Assembly: GCF_001632365.1 (NCBI RefSeq)
Contig: NW_024468561.1
Span: 24,923 to 38,216, forward strand
DNA: 13,294 bases
Direction: 5' to 3'
Origin: Laetiporus sulphureus 93-53
Lineage: Eukaryota; Basidiomycota; Agaricomycetes; Polyporales; Laetiporaceae
Shown here: in pieces, positions 1 through 8,884 of the stretch
How positions within the stretch are numbered: position 1 is the first letter of the stretch
How the letters are laid out: every line of letters begins with the position of its first letter
The notes under the pieces: generated by a model
What the model was told of the DNA's origin: nothing
What the model saw: only the letters and a program-made list of their open reading frames with translations
The model's database searches: none
Position numbers and translations under genes: made by a program

Positions 1-922
1 CGGGTTAGAGAACACATGGCAGATCTGTGAATCACACACTGCACGCCGTCAGTATAATGAGGAGGCTGTGCTTTTATCGTCTAGATACTACCGATGGGGA
101 TGCGTCGGATGTGCTGCCACTCACTATCGCGCCCCACCCTACGAGAGTGAGTGATGCTGCACCAGCGGCACGTTGGGATTGCGATATTTTCGGTGCACAG
201 AGAGAGCAACGCTCCGCGCTGTGGTGGGCAAGATAAAGCGAGCCTGCGTGGGTGTGGAGGACTGATCCAGAGGACACGCATCGTAAGAGAGGTCATATCA
301 TCTATTGTATGAACTGGATCCGATTGACTTCTAGTCCTGTGCAGCATTCGCCAATGCGATCCCGGACTGCGGCTGCACGCCGGAACGAGTCTTCCGTTTG
401 CTGACATCGATTGCGCTACTTTGACAGATCGCCCTCTGGCATTGCAGTCCGAGGTAATCGAGCAGCGGATGGTACAAGACGGGCAGGGATTTAGTCCATT
501 TCCGGATATTTCATCCTCATCCATGGATCCTCTGCGATGAAATCCATGACCACCGATGATAAGGAGGAAGGCGTGTTCGTTCAGCACGATTGCTGACGAG
601 GACTTTGGTTATGTCCGGAATTCCTGAGTGTTCGACGGCAGTTCAAAGGCGGACTAGGATCTCTAGGATGTCACCTCTGCTAGCCATATCATCGCTTCTG
701 TATGAACACGATAATCCCTGTGGATACGTTAAGCGCGCAACGGAGTGATCCTTACTCCACGCCACAGGCGCGTTGTGGCTGTACGCCGTTTTGCTCCAGC
801 CAACAGCCCCGTCTAAACCGCTCTGCATGATACCAACATGAGCTCTATGGTCAGCACCTGCTCTGAATCTCGATGTTTTCTATGCACAGCAGACTTCAAC
901 GCTGTCCTATTATGAACGATAA
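1..922. other. No convincing intact gene; possible coding relics
   Basis: I see no intact gene here. The longest open frame, on the minus strand at 81-587, has a composition and hydrophobicity pattern that look random. On the plus strand a 70-codon frame without a usable ATG runs 328-540. It reads plausibly (for example ADIDCATLTDRPLALQSEVI) and ends in a TGA, while an overlapping frame at 335-419 reads AIPDCGCTPERVFRLLTSIA. Two protein-like frames overlapping this way suggest an old coding region with frameshifts, but I cannot assign a family. Confidence 0.25.
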
Positions 923-1420
923 TTGCTCGGAGCGTTGTTGACGTTTGAACGAAACTACCGTCGCATGTCGCAAGGCCTCGGTGCAGGACGCATTATCACA
1001 GTAGACAACATGCGCGTTCTCTTCGCCATACTCCCGCAGTATGCCCAGTCGCCATGAATAGCTTCATTCTGCCGGTCGACTCGAGACAGAGCTTTCATCA
1101 GGCACTTCACGCGGGCTTTGTTCGTCGACGATTTCTTCATGCACCCCAGCCGCACCGGTCACCCAACCCCCACCACGTCCCAATCAAACGCAGCCCGCTC
1201 GTCCCTGATGCCTTGTACTTGAACAAACGCATGCACGCATCTACCCGCCGGCTTCTTCTCGCGGGACATCTCCGACGAGGCGCGGGCGCGGAATCGTGCG
1301 CTTCGCTGCGGCCCGCGTTCACGGCAGATCAGCCGACGTGGACACCCTCGGGGTTCGCATTCCGATGTGAAGCTCGAAGACCTGTTCAAGCTGGACGCTA
1401 AGGGTGTATATAGATAGATG
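923..1420 (+). pseudogene. Possible decayed protein-coding gene (relic)
   Basis: One plus-strand frame stays protein-like for about 165 codons, interrupted only by TGA codons near 1055 and 1218 and ending in TAG. It reads TFERNYRRMSQGLGAGRIIT early, then FVDDFFMHPSRTGH near 1120-1160, and SDVKLEDLFKLDAKG near 1365-1400. The D-x(5)-HPSRTGH pattern resembles the C-terminal Asp/His block of SGNH/GDSL-type esterases, but the oxyanion and GDS blocks are not visible and the link is weak. Two stops in an otherwise readable frame fit a pseudogene. An overlapping frame is open from 1054 to 1401, so a spliced gene in another frame cannot be excluded. Confidence 0.22.
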
Positions 1421-1703
1421 ACGTCCCTGAGAACGATTGTCAAGACTCAAGTGCTCTAGTGCTCAACACACTACACCTTGCTTGGTGCCAAGCGTAGTCT
1501 CGAGCCGACAACAGGGGAGTTCACATCTATGATACACTGTCTCGACTACATCATGTGGGCTGATCGAGCGTGACCAATAATTCGGAATACAAAGGCTCGG
1601 GCTATGTCACCCCTGACCACGGTCCACTTATAGGCATCAAGGAGAGCAGCCTCTCTAGCCCTTAAGCACTTCCCGGCCGACGAATTTGAACAGCACCAAC
1701 GCA
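1421..1703. other. Intergenic stretch upstream of the methyltransferase
   Basis: No coding potential was seen. A weak TATA-like ACTTATAGG lies near 1626-1634, about 70 bp before the methyltransferase ATG. This stretch presumably carries its promoter and 5' UTR. Confidence 0.35.
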
Positions 1704-2609
1704 ATGAACATCAATAATCCAGAGATAGTCCGCCTGCGTGAGCTTGTCGCGCAGGATCCCGGCAGCGGTTGGGACAATGCCTGGTAAACACCCCCTTTCC
1801 TCCAGCGGAGTCGTTGACTACAACTCTTCCTTCTAGGAAGGAGAAAGTCACCCCTTGGGATGCAGGCCAATCTCAGCCACCCCTGCGCGAGCTGCTCGCC
1901 TCACGGGAACTCCCTCTTCCTAAGGCCGGACGCGCGCTCGTCCCCGGCTGTGGCCGCGTACGTTCTGAGTGTGAACCAGGGAGGGGCGTCACTGACGTGA
2001 AAGAATGTCGTACAGGGCTACGATGCGATCCTCATCGCGACCGTGCTCGGGCTCGACACTACAGGACTTGATATCTCCGAGTCTGCCGTACAAGCTGCTA
2101 CTGCGTAAGTGTTATAGTGCCTTCTTCGTGTCCCTAAACAGCTGCTTAGGGGCGTTTTGGCGATCGTGGGACGCGCATGCAGGCTTGCCGAGTCGTCTAG
2201 CATCCCTGCTGGGACCAAGATAAGCTTCCAGATCAACGACTTCTTCACCCTCGAAGACCAATTTGACCTTATCTACGACTACACGTAAGTCACATCCTAG
2301 TCCCATCTGCGTTTGCCATAGACCGCATTGCTATCTCGCTCCAGATTCTTCGTCGCGATCCCGCCCGCGCGGCGCCCTGAATGGGGCCGTCAGATGCGCG
2401 ACCTCATCAAGCCCGGTGGATACCTCATCACGCTGGTGTTTCCCATCATGGACCAGCCGCTTGATGTTGGACCGCCGTTCTTCGTGCGTCCGGAGCATTA
2501 CGTCGAAGTCCTCGGGGACGGATGGGAGAAGGTTCTGGATAGGGTGCCGGAGAACAGCCAGGAGACGCATAAGGATAAGGAGAGGCTCATAGTCTATAGG
2601 AGGTTGTGA
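1704..2609 (+). CDS. SAM-dependent thiol/thiopurine methyltransferase family protein
   Basis: Five exons fit one frame: 1704-1783, 1837-1957, 2016-2104, 2150-2284 and 2345-2609, giving 229 aa. Introns are 45-60 bp. The protein starts MNINNPEIVRLRELV, followed by the family N-terminal block WDNAWKEKVTPWDAG (about residues 23-37), where TPMT-type enzymes close over the substrate. SAM motif I is LVPGCGRGYD (61-70). The acidic loop GLDISESAV (84-92) has D86 placed to bind the ribose of SAM. Then come INDFF and YDYTFFVAIPPARRPEW, the usual post-II and post-III blocks, and a C-terminal beta-strand pair rich in Tyr and Val. The enzyme should be a soluble class I methyltransferase acting on small thiols, thiopurines or halides. 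Fungal members include thiol and methyl-halide methyltransferases, so the substrate is open. Intron 2 interrupts motif I exactly between R67 and G68. Intron 3 has a second in-frame 3' site at 2182, which would remove 11 residues. Family call is firm; substrate is not known. Confidence 0.88.
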
Positions 2610-2865
2610 GATGGTTTTCTTGTCACAGCAGTGTCTAGTCACACAGCTGCATGGATAGTACTAATCCATCGCTGCACCAATGTGCGGGAACATTCTTGCG
2701 CCGCCGATCATAAAGCAGGCTATCAAGTTTCAGGAGAGCCCCCCTTACTGAGATTTGACCATTGCTGGCACAACAATGCGTAGTGGTACAATGATGGATT
2801 TGTCGATCCTACAGTCCTGATGTATTCCTTCATGACAAGCCGTTTGTCGGTCCAAAAGATCCCTT
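2610..2865. other. Convergent intergenic region
   Basis: This gap lies between the stop codons of the methyltransferase (+) and the small unknown gene (-). I see no open frame with coding character and no clear terminator motif. It should hold both 3' UTRs. Confidence 0.4.
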
Positions 2866-3310
2866 CTACTGCTGCTTCTTCGCAAGCATCTCCTCGTCCT
2901 CCCTCTGCAGCTCGGCGTCTATCTGTGCTCCGCGCGACGGCTCGTGGCCTTGCCTGGTTGCAGGTTCAAGAGGGTCCGTGATGGTCTGTGACTCTTGGTC
3001 GCGCTCGCGCTCCTCCTTCTCCTCGCGCTTCATCCTGTTCTGTAATGTGAGACTGTCTCTGCACGTTGAGGTGGTCAGGATACGGTGGCACATAGATTGT
3101 GGAGGTGTCACGGTATTCTTACTTCGGGTCGTGGATGTCGTGCGCGTTCCGCTGGCCGGCCTCGAAAGGTGCTGGAGCTTCGCGGCCATGTGGCCTGTAC
3201 GCCATCATTAGGATCGCTGCACCATACAAATTCAGAGTATCTACTTGCCTCTGGTCTCCGTCGTTGTAGACCTGAGGGTTTCCAACCTTGGATAGCATAG
3301 CTCCGGACAT
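2866..3310 (-). CDS. Small hypothetical protein, charged C-terminus
   Basis: Two exons on the minus strand, 3310-3123 and 3034-2866, join to 118 aa. The donor is GTAAGA and the acceptor AACAG, 88 bp apart; this acceptor restores the frame, whereas the CAG five bases earlier does not. The first exon reads MSGAMLSKVGNPQVYNDGDQ and contains a short hydrophobic segment, LNLYGAAILMMAY (about 27-39), too short to be a certain membrane span. The second exon is very hydrophilic (KMKREEKEERERDQESQ, then ELQREDEEMLAKKQQ), with heptad-like Glu/Arg spacing that suggests a charged helix or coiled coil. I do not recognise the family and assign no function. Two exons joining in phase, a consensus donor and a TATA-like box 112 bp upstream on the same strand make a real gene likely. 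Confidence 0.6.
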
Positions 3311-3421
3311 GATGGCAAGGAATGCTTGAGACTAATTTGACTCTATAGAAGCGCGACTTTGATGTGTATAAGGCAGTAGGTCGTCGACAAAGGTAAGGAA
3401 GGTGGGCTGAACGTCGCTAGC

Positions 3422-3428
3422 TCTTATA
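3422..3428 (-). promoter_or_regulatory. TATA-like box for the minus-strand small gene
   Basis: Read on the minus strand this is TATAAGA, 112 bp upstream of the ATG at 3310. That distance suits a TATA element with a short 5' UTR. No transcript supports it. Confidence 0.35.
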
Positions 3429-3455
3429 CATCGTGCAGCAGGGAGGGCCACTTGT

Positions 3456-3463
3456 TGACGTCA
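3456..3463. promoter_or_regulatory. Perfect CRE palindrome TGACGTCA
   Basis: TGACGTCA is the consensus full site for ATF/CREB-type bZIP factors, which fungi use in stress and nutrient control. It sits in the divergent promoter, about 146 bp from the minus-strand ATG and 290 bp from the plus-strand ATG, so it could serve either gene. Occupancy is inferred from the motif only. Confidence 0.4.
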
Positions 3464-3752
3464 TATGCATCTCCCCAGCGCTGAGGGCGGGCAGGTGGAG
3501 GGAAAGCGCCGCGGAAACCGGATGATGCCGAGGTGTGGCCACGGGCCTTATCATTATCGATCTACTGATATATGTTACTACATAAGGGAGCGGGCTAGTG
3601 AAGGCTAACCATCACTGGCCCTCAAGGCTTCACTGTGAGACCACGCCGCCCTTGTTGTCTGTCCATCAAGTCGAGCGTTTCCAATTGACCATATCGACTG
3701 CAGCTTCTTTCCCTGTGACCACCACCTTCCCTTGGGTGCTTACCCTGCTACA

Positions 3753-4795
3753 ATGGAATCTGACGGTACCGCCCCTCCCAATGCTCCTCCTGCTCTTGAT
3801 ACCTCGACCGTCTCCCACTCCACGACCCCGACGTCCGCGACAATTGAGGAACAGGAACTGGTCTCAGTGTGCAGAGAGCTCTTCTCCGTCGGTGTTAGCC
3901 ACGCCGTTGGCGCCCTGTCCGACAGCAGCACGCCCCCCGACTTAGCTGATGCCATGGTCCGTTGCCTGAAAGTCTGGACGGACGTCTGACATCGCCTCGC
4001 AAACTTCAATGAGCTCCCTACCGGCCTTATCCCCAAACTTGCTCAGGCATTCGACGAGTCCAACACCCTTGTCAATCCGAGCAGACATGACCACGACATG
4101 GACAGCTTTGACGAGCCGCCGGCCAAGCGCCGTAATACCACCACCGCTGCCAGCTCTCGCAAATCGGATAATCTATCTGTATGTCAGTTATTCCCTTGTC
4201 TGGTCATCATTTTATCACGCCATTACCAGCTCAACAAGAAGCCATTCGTGCCGTCCAGCAAGCCTGAGCTTACTCCCTCTCAGGGCGAACCCTCATCTCG
4301 AACAACATCGCACCGACATGATCGGAGGAAGCGCACGAAACGGGTCGACTGCAGACCTTTTCCCACCGCAGAGGAGGCCGACAGTGCGAGGCGCGGTGTA
4401 ATGTATTTCGGGTTCTACATTGGCAATCGTCTGCTCGAAAAAGTGGCAATCGTCTGCTCGAAAAAGTGGCACTCTCCAAATTTTTCAAACTCGATGCCGA
4501 ACAGGCCGCTGCAGCCGGCCTCGACGATAACGACCTCGAATTAAACGGCCTAGTGTACCTCCAACGCCTCGTCAATGACTACTCGATCGACGACCACTTT
4601 GCCTACGTTTCGGCGAAGGCGAAAGAGCAGATCCCACAGATTACAGAGGATGTCGACGCTGTAGTTCCCGTCCTAACCCTGTTCAAGTTGGACAGGGACG
4701 CTTTCTATAGCAGGATCTCAGCGAAGAAAGCGCAGATGCTCGCAGACGCTCTTGGACACCAGCCCATATGGTGGGAGATTGCTCAGTTGCTGTAA
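3753..4795 (+). pseudogene. Broken gene for an unrecognised fungal protein
   Basis: The frame from the ATG at 3753 reads well (ATIEEQELVSVCRELFSVGV, then DLADAMVRCLKVWTDV) but meets TGA at codon 79 (3987-3989). The same frame then continues with equally good coding character (HRLANFNELPTGLIPKLAQA) and a basic nuclear-signal-like PPAKRRN. A 51-bp intron fits at 4179-4229 (GTATGT...CCAG). Exon 2 stays open to RRGVMYFGFYIGNRLLEKVA, where a 23-bp tandem duplication (4421-4466) shifts the frame, and translation would end at 4544. Past the duplication the original frame resumes as VALSKFFKLDAEQAAAAG and runs to a TAA at 4793-4795. Counting both lesions as changes from an intact ancestor, the protein would be about 300 aa, largely helical. 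Between 4230 and 4400 another frame also looks protein-like (QQEAIRAVQQA), so further small indels or another splice choice are possible. I do not recognise the family. Sequencing or assembly error is the main alternative. Confidence 0.6.
4421..4466 (+). repeat. Perfect 23-bp tandem duplication
   Basis: The 23-bp unit beginning TGGCAATCGTCTGCTCG occurs twice with no mismatch, at 4421-4443 and 4444-4466. Because 23 is not a multiple of three it shifts the host frame. With a single copy the flanking frames IGNRLLEKV and ALSKFFKLDAE join cleanly, so one copy is the likely ancestral state. Confidence 0.9.
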
Positions 4796-5512
4796 CACCA
4801 GTGGTTCGTGTCTCTCGCCTTCGCTCTCGCCTTACAGCTTATTTTGCCTTCCGTAGTTTTATGTCCTTTTCCTCCTCGTCTGAACTCCTTCCATGCCCCT
4901 ACACTCGCCGTCTGTCTAGCTAGTCACCGTTATCGTCACCGTGGTTTCTCCATTATCCCATCCGTTGTTTGATTTGCTCATCGCGCTATGCAGTCGGAGT
5001 GCTTACAGTATGTGGTCGAGTGAATAACGCGACAACCGCTACGTATCGTTGTCATGGTTCCAATTCGTTGATACTTTATCCGATGGCGCAAAGTTCCACG
5101 TGCGGTCGGATTGTTCGCTCGCCTCGTTTGCCACCCGCGGTCTTCTCCCTTCTCCAATGCCATCGCAGTCAGTAACTCAAAATTCCGTGTTCATAACCAA
5201 AAGCTGCACCGATGCATTCGTGCTATACGGGTTGACTCTCAGTCCCGTCATCATCGTCGTGTGCAAAGTATTTACCTTCAATATGGGCCATTCCCATGTG
5301 CCATACAACACGCCTCCTGCCACCTTTTCATCATCATTACGTCTTCTTTTGACCACATGGCGTGAAGACCCGGAATCACGTGATCGCGTCTAGCATTTGG
5401 TCTTGTTGTCCAAAGGCTTCGACGCTCGTCCGCAGCCGCGCGCTTCGCCCGACCACTACTCTCACGCTACTACGAGACCATACAATTCAGCTGAGCCACG
5501 AGCTCACAGAAG
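4796..5512. other. Intergenic region: 3' end of broken gene and transporter promoter
   Basis: Overlapping open frames here (for example 5049-5393) are rich in Ser, His and Thr, with no domain and no codon-pattern support, so I leave them out. The stretch is pyrimidine-rich at 4800-4960, as in fungal 3' or 5' UTRs. A TCACGTGA palindrome lies in the last 140 bp, upstream of the transporter. Confidence 0.45.
5376..5383. promoter_or_regulatory. TCACGTGA E-box palindrome
   Basis: An 8-bp perfect palindrome centred on CACGTG lies 130 bp upstream of the transporter ATG. In fungi CACGTG is bound by bHLH factors of the Cbf1/Pho4 type, linked to sulfur and phosphate control, and a flanking T/A pair as here is the Cbf1-like form. 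Regulation of the transporter by such a factor is inference. Confidence 0.4.
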
Positions 5513-8047
5513 ATGCCATCTGGAGAATACACCCCGATTCCGGGTGATGATGATGAAGCAGGCGCGGAAGAGCGCGGGGGCATAGAGCCCAGTCTCAAGC
5601 TAACGACGCTGGATCGCACGATAGATCTCATAGGAATGGGTGCGTTGCCAAATGTCTTGAATGCCAGAGTTTTTTTACATATATATGTGCAAATTTTATC
5701 GCGTTATCTAGGACGGTACCAATGGAGACTGATGTTGTTGTGTGGTTTGGGTGAGTGGAACTTATATTGAATGTAATTCTTCTCGCCAAACTGTTACAGG
5801 ATGGATGTCATATAATGCATGTATGCTCTACATTTTGTGTTCTCCGTTTACTCACGAATTCCGTTAGATGTGGATGCAGACCATCGCGATCATCCTCCCA
5901 CGTGTTCAAGAGCAATTCTCAAGTAAGCGTTCCATTTTGTGCTTTGTAACGTTGTTTATACAATCATGACCATGTCCCATGCTTTACGATATGCATCTGT
6001 GTATTGCAAGCATGCCTCCTCGGCTCAAACTTCCGCTGGTTGACGCGGAAGATTCGGATTAGAGACCGATGCTTGTAATACGTCAGCCGGGATGATGACA
6101 TGTTCATGCGATTAATCGCGCATAGATCAAGAGCTACGGCTCTCATCCCGTCCAGAATTCTTATCTCTATGATGTTCGATGACGGCGCAGTTCGTCCCTC
6201 TACGCGTGTAACTCACACAATTCCCAGTCAGCGACAACTATATCGGCACGCTTTCCTCCTCCGCCTTCGCAGGAATCATGATTGGCAGCGTTGGCTGGGG
6301 CACATGTATGTCAGAGACATCAATGAGATCAAGCATCAGCGATTTACCCTCTCATAGACTCAGACCTCAAAGGGCGTAGAATGCCGTTCTATGCCACCCT
6401 GCTCCTCGCCTCGATGATTGGTTTCCTCTCCTCCGTCGTCCGCTCATTTACTTCGCTCTGCATCGCTATGTTCTTCTTGGGCAGTGCATTCGGGGTACGG
6501 TCTTGATATCCTCCGGACTGCTCTCTAGTTCTTTGACAATCGCATTCTCAGGGCTCGATGCCCACCGATGGCACCTTGTTCCACGAGCACCTTCCGAGCG
6601 GGAGGCACTTCCTTGTGACGTTGCTTTCAGTCTTCTTCTCTTTCGGATCCGTTGTCTCCGCCTGTGTTGCGCTCCTCGTCATCCCAGGCCATTTATGCCC
6701 ACCCGCACCCGCCGAGTGTGATCCGACCGCGCAGCACGTCGGCTGGAAGTACTTGCTGCGCTGTATCGCCACTCTGGTACGTTTCTTATGCATGCGCGTG
6801 TCATGATGATCTTCTCATCTAAAGGCAAATCCTCAGACGCTGGCGATGTTTGTCGCGCGCCTCACCTACCTGAAGTTGCACGAATCGCCTCGGTATCTCG
6901 TGCATGCCGGCCGGCAGAAAGATGCGGTTGAGGTTCTGCAGAGCATTGCACAGTTCAACGGGGAGGCGATCTCTCTAAGTGTCGATGACGTCCAGGACGG
7001 CACAGCTCCGCCTCACCGACATTTGGCAGACACCTTCTCGATAGGGGCACTGTCCGACCGCATCACGCTCGCACTTGCACCGGAGTGGAGGCGGACAACA
7101 GTGCTGGTGTGGATCATCTGGTTCGGGATGTCTCTGTGTGCGTCTGTCCGCGCACCATCCTTTTCGTGCTCGTTGACAATAGGTCGCTCGTCACAACATA
7201 GCATTCACCATGTTCAACACATACTTGCCCAAAGTGCTCGAGGGCAAGTCCAATTCCGGCACCCCAAATGAAACGCCAGTAGATGTAACAGCGAGCCTGT
7301 GGAGCGTCCTCACATGGGCCCTAGGCGGCTGCCCAGGCGCGATCGTAAGCCCGTTCAGAGTCACAGTTCGAACCTATGGATGGAACTGACGATGGGTGGG
7401 TGCCTAGCTCGGAGCCTATCTCGTAGAGTCACCATTTGGCAGACGGCAGTCGCTTGCGGGCAGCATATTCGTCACAGCATTCTGTTGCATTTTATTCATG
7501 ATTACGGAGAGCTTGTGGCTTGTACGAGCCAGCACTGCTGCTATCAGTTTGACATCTGCGGTGGGTCTCGTCACTGTGCAAATAACAGGATGTTTTATTG
7601 ATGGCGCGCTCGCCTAGGTTATGTGGTCCATCTTGTACGGGTGGGTGTAATCCACCAGTGACGAAGACAGTGTATTCATACGTTTGCGGACTTGCAGGTG
7701 GACTCCAGGAATCTTCAGTACAAGAGGTGAGCCACACTCCAACACTCGTATTCCTTAATTCTTCATCGACCATGTCCATCTAGTACGGGGCTCTGCAACA
7801 GGGATCGCATCGGCGCTCTCGAGTATGCAAGTGTCCCATCATCTGCTGCACACTCCCTTTTGAGGCCATTCTGCTGACGATTTGCAGAGGAGGCATCATT
7901 GCCCCAATATTGGGCGGACCGCTGCTCGCAATCAACTACTCGGTGCCGGTGTTCACCAGCGTCGTCATTTTTGTGCTCGTAGGTATTTGTGTGCTACTGC
8001 TGGACGAAAAGCACCAGGGACACACGGGTCGGGTAGTGAGTGTGTGA
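5513..8047 (+). CDS. MFS transporter, SVOP-like
   Basis: Fourteen exons join to 509 aa: 5513-5639, 5712-5750, 5800-5816, 5868-5922, 6228-6305, 6358-6494, 6552-6776, 6837-7137, 7202-7344, 7408-7560, 7618-7640, 7698-7726, 7784-7826 and 7888-8047. After an acidic cytosolic N-terminus comes TIDLIGMGRYQWRLMLLCGL, typical of TM1 in SV2/SVOP-like transporters. MFS motif A is GTYSDLKGRR (about 104-113). SMPTDGTLF (153-161) precedes TM5. ESPRYL (242-247) is the sugar-transporter-type motif opening the central loop, and VESPFGRR (380-387) is its second-half motif A. Twelve membrane spans and a plasma or vacuolar membrane site are expected. The substrate could be a sugar, organic ion or carboxylate and cannot be told from sequence. 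Most introns are 51-72 bp; intron 4 is 305 bp. Introns 3 and 13 appear to start with GC (AAT|GCATGT and AT|GCAAGT), because only these joins keep the conserved frame. The gene ends 131 bp from the convergent Sen15 stop. Confidence 0.88.
6030..6051 (+). repeat. Hairpin within the long transporter intron
   Basis: CTTCCGC and GCGGAAG form a perfect 7-bp inverted repeat with an 8-base loop, inside intron 4 of the transporter (5923-6227). It could fold in the pre-mRNA or be a palindromic protein site. No function is shown. Confidence 0.35.
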
Positions 8048-8178
8048 CCGCCTAATGCTCTCTTTATCTATCTAGTGTATTTGAGCAGCTAGGTTATAGT
8101 AGTAGTATTGCTGTAGTGCTCAACCTCCCGCCTCCTTTCCTATGCGCGGTGCAGGAACATTGAGCGATTTTCGCCTGT

Positions 8179-8754
8179 TTAGACAGGTGGCTTGACGATC
8201 CCTGGACTGATCTTGTAATATACGATGGACGAATCCTGGTCATTGATTGCAAGGTACACATTGTCTGGACTTCCAAGGTCGCGAAATGCATCCTTGAGCC
8301 TGATCCGCGGTGTCAATGCGCAAGGACAGCCTACAGACCGAACTAACTTACCAAGCGGTGGAGAGCGACTCGGATAGAGAGCAGGGAATAACATATAGCA
8401 CGTCGTCCTGAGCAGCTGTGAGGTCAGGCAGGACACATTTAAACATTTCGGCGAATACGTACTGTCTTCGGGCGCTTCCCTCGGAACGCCCCTCGAGAAC
8501 ATGCAGTCAGGTCGATGACCTCGAGGCCACTCCATTGTTGTGCTTGATACGCCGTATGTCAGGGTAAAAGCATGCGCTTGATAAGGGAGGAAAGGCTTAC
8601 ATAGTTTCAGGTCGTTATAGGTTTGGAACAGTGCGCCTGCTGCTCGCGGATACTTTGGTAGGAGCGCTGACAGCTCTGGATACTACTGGCCGTACGAGGT
8701 CAGCAGTAAATTTCTGGTACACCGTAAGATACGCACGGATGGATGAGCTTGCAT
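8179..8754 (-). CDS. SEN15: tRNA-splicing endonuclease subunit Sen15
   Basis: Five minus-strand exons (8754-8737, 8682-8601, 8542-8463, 8407-8352, 8299-8179) join in phase to 118 aa, with introns of 52-58 bp. The protein starts MQAHPSYPELSALLPKYP, then AAGALFQTYNDLKL and VIDLTACSRGAFRGKRP, VIPCSLSESLSTAW, and ends VYLAINDQDSSIVYYKISPG followed by IVKPPV. The YLAI-x-D-x-DSSIVYYK strand and the G-[IL]-VKPP tail are the hallmark of the Sen15 fold. Sen15 is a structural subunit that pairs with Sen34 in the Sen2-Sen34-Sen54-Sen15 heterotetramer and helps it cut introns from pre-tRNA; it has no catalytic triad itself. Length is close to the yeast protein (about 128 aa). Intron 2 uses an AAG acceptor and intron 3 skips an earlier CACAG, both required by frame. 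The first exon codes for only six residues and was chosen because it completes HPSYPEL. Confidence 0.85.
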
Positions 8755-8884
8755 TCTGCAGGAAAGGGTACAATACTGGTAGCAATGTCACGAGCCGAAT
8801 GGTAGAGTCAGTGGGAAAGCGGCTGGTTCGCATCAAAATCAGCACTTAAGCAGCTACACAATGCACCTTTGATGACAGAAGCAA

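Larger units (their letters stand above)
3311..3752. other. Divergent promoter region
   Basis: This stretch separates the start of the minus-strand small gene from the start of the broken plus-strand gene. It holds a perfect TGACGTCA palindrome, TATA-like sequences on both strands (3422-3428 minus; TATAAGG at about 3367-3373 plus) and a CT-rich run near 3690-3745 just before the plus-strand ATG, typical of fungal start regions. No coding sequence was seen. Confidence 0.4.

Noticed and set aside
81..587. 168-aa minus-strand open frame
   Set aside because: Composition is rich in Ser, Arg, Cys and His with no domain; overlapping plus-strand frames look at least as good, and no splice or promoter context supports it.
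3957..4013. A 57-bp in-frame intron removing the TGA at 3987
   Set aside because: The segment reads as good coding sequence on both sides of the TGA, and the AATGAG acceptor is poor; kept only as a possibility for transcript testing.
5049..5393. 114-aa plus-strand open frame upstream of the transporter
   Set aside because: No domain, overlapping frames of similar length, and it spans the likely promoter with the TCACGTGA site.
6091..6098. GATGATGA, like a snoRNA C box, in transporter intron 4
   Set aside because: No CTGA D box follows within the intron and no terminal stem is seen.
7366..7377. GTTCGAACC, resembling a tRNA T-loop
   Set aside because: No matching acceptor stem, D-arm or anticodon arm lies upstream; it falls inside transporter intron 9.
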